Shown here: one piece after another, positions 60,501-64,000 of the stretch | How the letters are laid out: each line of letters opens with the position of its first letter | Numbering within the stretch: position 1 is the first letter of the stretch | Origin: Hyphococcus aureus | Lineage (GTDB): Bacteria > Pseudomonadota > Alphaproteobacteria > Caulobacterales > Parvularculaceae | Reading direction: 5' to 3' | Assembly (NCBI RefSeq): GCF_042643165.1 | Contig: NZ_JBHRSH010000002.1 | Location: 248,001 to 312,000, forward strand | Length of the DNA: 64,000 nucleotides | Program-made: the position numbers and the translations under genes | Notes under the pieces: model-generated | Database searches by the model: none | Told to the model about the DNA's origin: nothing | What the model saw: the letters and a program-made list of their open reading frames with translations, nothing else

Positions 60501-60721
60501 TATCCGGCGGCGCTGGCTGGACTGACATCATCGATCTGAACGACGGCGCAACTATGTCGTTAGGTGAATATGGCTCAGATTGGACGGTACAACTGACCGA
60601 AGGCGCCATCACATCAGAGACAGATGGAAATCTTGTCTTCACCGACGATGCTCATGGGGTGATCTCGTTGAGCGATGGATCCGAGATCAATTTCGCGGAC
60701 ATCGAACAGCTGACTTACTGA
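54503..60721 (+). CDS. Giant cadherin/PA14/LamG/RTX secreted protein
   Basis: A 2072-residue acidic protein without a Sec signal, as expected for type I export. After an unstructured N-terminus (1-235) come seven cadherin-like modules, at about 236, 335, 580, 832, 1160, 1490 and 1857, with recurring FEVVGNQLKLKDG patterns. Two PA14 domains (about 430-572 and 683-825) start LRASYYNIGHSLSDLD. Two LamG-like domains lie at about 938-1113 and 1269-1443. Hemolysin-type calcium repeats (GGAGND, GGAGDD) sit near 1945-1995 and a looser one near 1605. The C-terminus resembles an RTX secretion signal. Likely an adhesin or matrix protein. Confidence 0.93.
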   Translation: MAKDQPATEVADENKLQSEDRHRIEDAAFENDRDALKKARDEEKPAIEGGDNSGDYANLHFGEQNLYEPEAVDEGRTNESQIGPIASPSLASDGATQDEVGIDPDGLQGHAPNHALYPAELPDTLPLPDETTDGEAFQDSRVPEILDATVASGLTEAPQLAGDGVEERSFNKTPQAARLTADRTNTDTTTDNGAEEGNQGAGGAIPEDTLAGDGGDEGEINEPTANLSPTDIILDGGSASENLAGALVAHLSADDPDRGDTSAFTLIRDDSGLFELVGDTLQLKDDAAFDYEVQSSYDVTLGVTDSAGNTFEKTVSIHVENVNEAPTDIGLSSFTIAENVDGGVVGDLSVLDPDAGEGFSFTVSDDRFEVVGNQLKLKDGVALDAETTAPFNVNIMATDSGGLTINGDFTVSVLDQNEAPVIEVIHEAGLRASYYNIGHSLSDLDEVDFDAEPDARGVVDSLNYMTGQESFWDGAPGDYFAAKYEGNLVVNEGGSYTFNMASDDGSMLFIDGVAVLDNDGLHGTRTRTVTVDLDSGSHDIEIRYFENGGSQTLQLSWSGPDTGGVTEVIGGDSFEYGASIDNLTLDDDSAGAVVARLSVSDPDIGDTHTYSVNDDRFEVVDEGGGTYLKLKDGVAVDYEVESALNVEVTVTDAGGASNTLNFPITVIDTNHAPSIELMGGEGLRASYYNIGHSLSDLDQVDFNAAPDAEGIVDSLNYMAGQESFWDGAPGDYFAAKYEGQILVEEGGVYTFNMASDDGSMLFIDGVAVLDNDGLHSTRTRTVSVDLDSGSHDIEVRYFENGGSQTLQLSWSGPDTNGITEVIGSETYRLPGFEDTDRLGLTENAEGDIAAHLTISDIENDSVSITVDDERFEVVNDSDGYVLKLKDGVHVNYEAESEISVTVTATDAHGESSTQSFSIPVLNVDETPVNFTLSADDSVGSLSLNQDGGTDDAVIASDLAGFPTNALTVEVRFSSEQTDVGNGTPLFSYAASDGSDNEALIWLEGSSGNMHIFLAGQKINTGVPNASLLDGEEHQVSFTWDQVSNELHVYVDGESAFDATINIRDLKAGGTLVLGQEQDSEGGGFVTGQVFEGEIAEVRIFDYARSESEIADNTGVSIADPETEPGLTNNWVMNEASGGVIEDLVGTDDFQLVNGAHVEGGAIFDTPTVLENNPGAIAGTLSATDPDTGAPIDAFAIVNDPSGAFEIVGNEVKLKDGISLDYESQSSYELTIEAKGPDGETAQQTFTVAVANQDEAPVDFNLDPAAAVKVLSLNQDGGVDDAAISSELAGFPTDALTVEVRFSSDQTDVGGGAPLLSYAANDGSNNEALLFLEGASGTLQVYIAGQKINTGVTNQSLLDGQEHQVSFTWDQDSNELHVYVDGEAAFDTTVNIRDLKAGGTVSFGQEQDAEAGGFDSNQVFEGEIAEVRIFDYARSEAEIAEHNGTPIGDPETEPGLINNWLMNEAENGEIADLVGVDNLVLVNGASIQNSVISDIPLVSENDPGAVVGFLTANDSVTGDPVSTFEISNDPSGYFEIVGNQLKLKDGVALDYEEAQSFEVSIEAVGDSGEATLMTVTVQVGDIAEPNEIPGTEGTDRLISTSADEIISGGAGEDTVVYSGNRADYTITQETETTYRVTDNRPDSPDGADIVYSTENFEFADQTISAENILNAPPTDIALGLSTSTVSKNASVSDAEINVADGGGADTAQVDLSGVVDGSAEITVSFGVIDNSFELVVNGESLTGETIQLQSNVYDASNQALLQFGDGGAIDSPWVANSDGSPRLIAHITSEGVEILATRTPSSGEYEAMTIINGDFTTPSFVDGVNTVTVINPDDDGPDGLNATVSARYDEVVEGPVSGEEGALVGSLSSSDADAVAAPAYTIVDDASGLFEISGDQLKVKDGMSLDYDAQQSHDITVEVMDEHGAIYQETLTIDVQEASAASEHVYGDAGDNVLNGGAGGDIIYGGAGNDSITGGAGDDVMNGGDGSDVFVYEMGDGSDVISGGAGWTDIIDLNDGATMSLGEYGSDWTVQLTEGAITSETDGNLVFTDDAHGVISLSDGSEINFADIEQLTY

Positions 60722-60836
60722 TTTTAAACCCAGTTTTGCAGCTTGAGAGTTTCCAGCCTGGCGGGTTTCGTAAGCCCGTCCAGGGCGAACCAAATAAGTT
60801 GCACAATTTATATTGTCACAAATAATATGTATATCC

Positions 60837-60878
60837 GGGAGCGCGTCAACATCGCGGCGGCGATGCTGGCGCGCTCCC
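60837..60878. other. Long hairpin downstream of giant gene
   Basis: GGGAGCGCG/CGCGCTCCC outer arms and CATCGC/GCGATG inner arms fold into a strong stem 115 bases after the adhesin stop. No T run follows, so it is probably not a classic terminator; it may be a transcript-end stabiliser or a repeat. Confidence 0.5.
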
Positions 60879-61020
60879 GTTATACCCAGAACCTTTCCCC
60901 CGCCGGTCTCTCCCCCAGCAAAGGCTCTGGAAGCGGTGTTCTCTCCCTGGAACAAGAGGAAGATAGCCGCGGATAGTCTGTGGCTATAGGAAAGATTGGC
61001 CATGGGAATGTTTTTTTAGG

Positions 61021-61857
61021 CTAAAAACTCGCCAATGGGATCGGCAACGCCTGAACGCGTCGTTTCGACTGAATCTCAGTGATCAACTGCGCCTGATTGC
61101 CAATAAACTGGCTAGGCGTAACGCCTACGAAGGTCTTGAATTCCTTGATGAAATGAGACTGATCATAGTAAGCGCCGCCCGCCGCCGACATCCAATCCAG
61201 TTCGCCCGTACGGATCCTGTCCGCAGCACGTAAGGCCCGGTATTTGCGCTGAAGAAATTTGGGCGACGCGCCGAAATACATTTTCGCAATCCTGTCCGTC
61301 TGACGCCGCGATACATCCATGCTGTTGATGAGTTCGTCCAGGCCGAGATCGTTAGGGTCCAGAAGCCATTGCGCCAGCGCTTCCGGATATCTTCCGGAAC
61401 GGCGCGACGCCCTGCGCGCCAGAAGACTTGCAAAGAACCGGTCTGCGGCGCCGGCCATTTCGGCCAGGCTGCGCGCATTACGCATTTCGTCGATGCTGGA
61501 TCGCGCCAGCCCGCCGGCGAAAGATGTCAGGTCGATGACCTTGTCTGTCGCTTCTTCCGCATTGATCCCGCAAAGCGTTATCCAGCCTTTGGGCCTGATG
61601 CCGATTCCAAAAACACGCGTTCCAGCATCCGCCTCCATGCAATAAGCGCCCATGGTGGGACCAAGGAGAAACGCCGAGGTGATATGCTCCTTTCGGCCGT
61701 CCGGGGTATGTAAAAACCCGCCGCCGTTGAGCACAACGCGAATATTGCCCATTTCAGCGCAAAGAGGCTGGATCGACGGCGTTTCTGTCGAGAAATAGTA
61801 ATACGCACGCACATGATCGCGAAGATCCGCCCGCGGCATATAATATTCCAGCGCCAT
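61021..61857 (-). CDS. AraC family transcriptional regulator
   Basis: A 278-residue AraC-type regulator. The N-terminal part resembles a sensory domain with several Gly and aromatic residues (GNIRVVLNGGGFLHTPDGRKEH, GAYCMEADAGTRVFGIGI). The C-terminal DNA-binding domain has two helix-turn-helix motifs: LDELINSMDVSRRQTDRIAKMYFGASPKFLQRKYR and AAGGAYYDQSHFIKEFKTFVGVTPSQF. The effector is unknown. ATG 61857 is used. No target gene is adjacent in an obvious way. Confidence 0.87.
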   Translation of the reverse strand: MALEYYMPRADLRDHVRAYYYFSTETPSIQPLCAEMGNIRVVLNGGGFLHTPDGRKEHITSAFLLGPTMGAYCMEADAGTRVFGIGIRPKGWITLCGINAEEATDKVIDLTSFAGGLARSSIDEMRNARSLAEMAGAADRFFASLLARRASRRSGRYPEALAQWLLDPNDLGLDELINSMDVSRRQTDRIAKMYFGASPKFLQRKYRALRAADRIRTGELDWMSAAGGAYYDQSHFIKEFKTFVGVTPSQFIGNQAQLITEIQSKRRVQALPIPLASF

Positions 61858-61959
61858 CGCCTTTACCCGTTTAACCCAGCCAGCGGCATTACAACTCCGT
61901 CTGGCGCCCACATTGCGGCGAAACTGCGAAAGCTTCGCCTAAGTTCATTTGCTCACAAT

Positions 61960-62448
61960 TTAATACGCTTTAGCCGCATTCATTTTCTGCATTGCACGGC
62001 TGAGTTTGAGTATCATGCGAGGATCTTTTTCAGCGACCTTCTGCATCGCTGTTCCGAGGCGCGCCTGAGCTTCGGCGTATTGGCGCGTGTACAAATTCAT
62101 GTGACCGCCATCGCGGCTCGCAAGGTCACGCGCAAGATTGTCCCGGCCCAGCTCATCAAGCCGGGTGTCGAGCAGCTCATATTCCTTGGCGGAATCCATG
62201 ATCATTTGCGCCGCCCGATCTGCGTCGGCGTTTGTCTCGATCGCCTCAATCGCGTCGGCAATCTGGTTCATCCGCGATGTGTAAAGCTTGATGGCATCCT
62301 CTGATGTTTGCACATCTTTGGCGTAGCTCTCATATCTGACGCCTTTTTCCCCCGAATTGGCCGATTCCTGGCCTGTATCGTCGCCACCGCCGCAGGCCGC
62401 CAGCCACAGCGCCGCAAAGGCCATAAATATACCTTTGATTTTATTCAA
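61960..62448 (-). CDS. Helical lipoprotein
   Basis: A 162-residue lipoprotein (signal KGIFMAFAALWLAAC, Cys19, then Gly/Asp-rich linker). The mature region is almost entirely helical and Asp/Ala/Met-rich (DAIKLYTSRMNQIADAIEAI, ADRAAQMIMDSAKEYELLDTRLDEL, ARLGTAMQKVAEKDPRMILKLSRAMQKMN). It recalls small helical envelope proteins but no family is assigned. Confidence 0.75.
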   Translation of the reverse strand: MNKIKGIFMAFAALWLAACGGGDDTGQESANSGEKGVRYESYAKDVQTSEDAIKLYTSRMNQIADAIEAIETNADADRAAQMIMDSAKEYELLDTRLDELGRDNLARDLASRDGGHMNLYTRQYAEAQARLGTAMQKVAEKDPRMILKLSRAMQKMNAAKAY

Positions 62449-62488
62449 TTTTCTCTCTCCCGGCGTGTCCTAAAAGGACTATATACCG

Positions 62489-63334
62489 TTATTCAGCATT
62501 TCCCATGACCGTCAAGCCGTCAAAAGCAGGTTCAATTCCTGCCGGCAGCATGTTTTTGAGGGTCTGATAGTCCATATGGACATGCAGGTTCGTCAGGAGT
62601 CCCCGTCCCGGCCGCACGCGCGCAAGCCATTCCAGGGCCAGATCGAGATGCGCATGCGTTTTGTGGGGCTGATATTGCAGGGCGTCCACAATCCACGCAT
62701 TAACACCGGATAAGATCGCAAAACTTTCTTCTGGCAGGCCGACGACATCGCTCGAATAGGCGATATCCCCAAAACGGAAGCCGAGCGAATTAACGCCGCC
62801 ATGATACTGCAAGAAGGCTGTCACCGGGATTGGCCCGGACGGTCCGTCGATGGAAAAATCATCGCCGCAGGCTGGCATGTCCCGCTTATCGAGAATGGGC
62901 GGGTAAAAACTCCCAGGCGCCTGCTCAAAACAATAGCGGAACCGGTCCACAATAGCGCCGCCGGTTGCGTCATCGATGTAAACCGGAATGCGTCGGCGCA
63001 TCTGCAGCGCTAAGACACGAAGGTCATCAATGCCATGGCTCTGATCTGCGTGATCATGGGTGAACAGCACAGCATCAAGGCGTGAACATTGAGCCGCGAG
63101 TAATTGCGTGCGCATGTCCGGCGACGTGTCCACGAGCACTGACGTTACCTTGTCCGGGGCGAAACCGAATTCGGGGTGCTCGCGTTGAACGAGGATCGAA
63201 CAACGCGAACGGCGATTTTTCGGTTCGTTCGGATCGCAGGCGCCCCAGTCACCCTTTCCATCTGGCCCGCCAAAGCGCGGAACGCCCCCTGATGAGCCGC
63301 TGCCGAGAATTGTAACCCGCAAGTTTCCCGTCAT
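62489..63334 (-). CDS. MBL-fold metallo-hydrolase (PhnP-like)
   Basis: A 281-residue metallo-beta-lactamase-fold hydrolase. It shows TILGSGSSGGVPRFGG, the RRSRCSILVQ strand and the metal motif FTHDHADQSHGIDDLR. The layout matches PhnP/phosphodiesterase-like MBL proteins that commonly sit next to tatD in proteobacteria; cyclic-phosphate hydrolysis is likely but not proven. It overlaps tatD by 4 bases and is co-transcribed. Confidence 0.86.
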   Translation of the reverse strand: MTGNLRVTILGSGSSGGVPRFGGPDGKGDWGACDPNEPKNRRSRCSILVQREHPEFGFAPDKVTSVLVDTSPDMRTQLLAAQCSRLDAVLFTHDHADQSHGIDDLRVLALQMRRRIPVYIDDATGGAIVDRFRYCFEQAPGSFYPPILDKRDMPACGDDFSIDGPSGPIPVTAFLQYHGGVNSLGFRFGDIAYSSDVVGLPEESFAILSGVNAWIVDALQYQPHKTHAHLDLALEWLARVRPGRGLLTNLHVHMDYQTLKNMLPAGIEPAFDGLTVMGNAE

Positions 63335-64000
63335 GGTCTTGCCCGAGGGTCGCTGGCTTTCGAAAACAGCCGGAAGAAATTATCCGTGGTGATTTGCGCG
63401 ATCTCTTCGGCGCTTATCCCTTTAATCTCCGCCAGTTTCTCCGCGACATGCACGACGTAACCTGGTTCATTACGCCTTCCGCGCATGGGCACAGGCGCAA
63501 GATATGGGCAATCGGTTTCGATAATGATCCGGTCAAGCGGTGCCGCCTGCGCAATGGCGCGAATATCATTTGCATTCTTGAAAGTGATAATGCCCGAAAA
63601 CGAAATAAAACCACCGAGATCAAGCGCCGCTTTTGCAAGCGCTGGTCCGCCCGTATAACAATGGAGCAGGGGGGTGAAGGCCCCTTCCCTGTACTCGTTT
63701 TCGAGTAGTTCCATCGTTGCGTCGTCTGCGTCACGTGTATGAATGATCAGGGGGAGTTGGGTTTTGCGCGCCGCCATAATGTGGGCGCGGAAGACGGCGT
63801 CCTGCACATCGCGGCCCGAATATTCGTAGTAGAAATCGAGTCCGCACTCACCAATACCGACCACATTTTCGTCAGCCGCCAGATCGATCAAGGTTTTCGC
63901 CGTCAGATCGGCATCATCTTTTGCATAGTGTGGATGGACGCCGACGCTGCGCCAGATCAAGGGATCTTTAGCCGCAATTGCAGCGATGGCTTCGGTGGAT
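63331..64000 (-). CDS. tatD: TatD family hydrolase, 5' partial at window edge
   Basis: The C-terminal 220 residues or so of a TatD-type metal-dependent DNase. Visible landmarks are SVGVHPHYAKDD, GIGECGLDFYYEY, PLIIHTRDAD, HCYTGGPA and the final TDCPYLAPVPMRGRRNEPGYV. The frame stays open to base 64000, so the true start with the DSHCHL metal motif lies outside. TatD enzymes cleave DNA 3' to 5'. Its stop overlaps the MBL gene start. Confidence 0.93.
   Translation of the reverse strand, partial: STEAIAAIAAKDPLIWRSVGVHPHYAKDDADLTAKTLIDLAADENVVGIGECGLDFYYEYSGRDVQDAVFRAHIMAARKTQLPLIIHTRDADDATMELLENEYREGAFTPLLHCYTGGPALAKAALDLGGFISFSGIITFKNANDIRAIAQAAPLDRIIIETDCPYLAPVPMRGRRNEPGYVVHVAEKLAEIKGISAEEIAQITTDNFFRLFSKASDPRARP

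Overview
The window reads as a chromosomal segment of an alphaproteobacterium. The evidence is a short NDUFS4-type complex I subunit, a class I PhaC, DUF3297, a type I secreted cadherin/RTX giant protein, and two perfect CtrA-type boxes (TTAA-N7-TTAAC). A marine Parvularculaceae/Hyphomonadaceae-like or Caulobacterales-like host fits, but that placement is inference. Most of the window is densely packed, fairly GC-rich core genome. Accessory DNA sits at about 36.9-37.4 kb, 39.9-44.9 kb and 46.4-60.7 kb.

Layout. 0-4 kb: end of a glycosidase-like protein, secE-nusG, a glycosyltransferase, a small membrane protein and an HD-domain protein. 4-7.4 kb: a tight minus-strand run (class IV aminotransferase, LOG, YjbR, membrane protein, sulfotransferase-like). 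7.5-10 kb: a lipoprotein plus a Gln/Pro-rich CXXCW rhodanese protein, then a 69-residue gene behind a CtrA box. 10-13 kb: NAT and phaC. 13-16 kb: lipoprotein, glpX, DUF3297 and an Ada/2OG-oxygenase fusion. 15.7-18.2 kb: two overlapping histidine-kinase genes. 18.4-24 kb: recJ, tRNA-Glu, YbjN, a double cold-shock protein, a nitrilase, tRNA-Arg, the complex I subunit, tRNA-Pro and a PEGA lipoprotein. 24-28 kb: sulfur amino-acid genes (metC, cysK, sseA). 28-39.9 kb: PKD protein, mazG, ilvE, alkaline phosphatase, penicillin-acylase family enzyme, small proteins, haloalkane dehalogenase and lpd.

Accessory region. An AT-rich two-gene pair (39878-41360: an XF1762-like protein and a membrane-anchored protein) is followed by a cluster of palindromic intergenic repeats. 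Next comes a complete 2,736-bp IS1595-family element at 41770-44505. It has 26-bp inverted repeats with one mismatch, flanking 8-bp direct repeats, an ISXO2-like transposase and three passenger genes, one of them DUF6471. At 46.4-46.6 kb lies a 28-codon hydrophobic gene followed by two strong hairpins and a T tract. A remnant chemotaxis operon (STAS, CheY, CheA cut off after the start of its dimerisation domain) runs downstream of a perfect CtrA box.

At 49.0-60.7 kb is a type I secretion locus: a membrane-fusion protein and two ABC half-transporters, divergent from a 2072-residue secreted protein with cadherin-like, duplicated PA14, duplicated LamG-like and RTX modules. Both ABC proteins lack the Walker A lysine and a recognisable LSGGQ signature, although their frames are intact. 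The window ends with an AraC regulator, a lipoprotein, an MBL-fold hydrolase and a TatD gene cut by the window edge.
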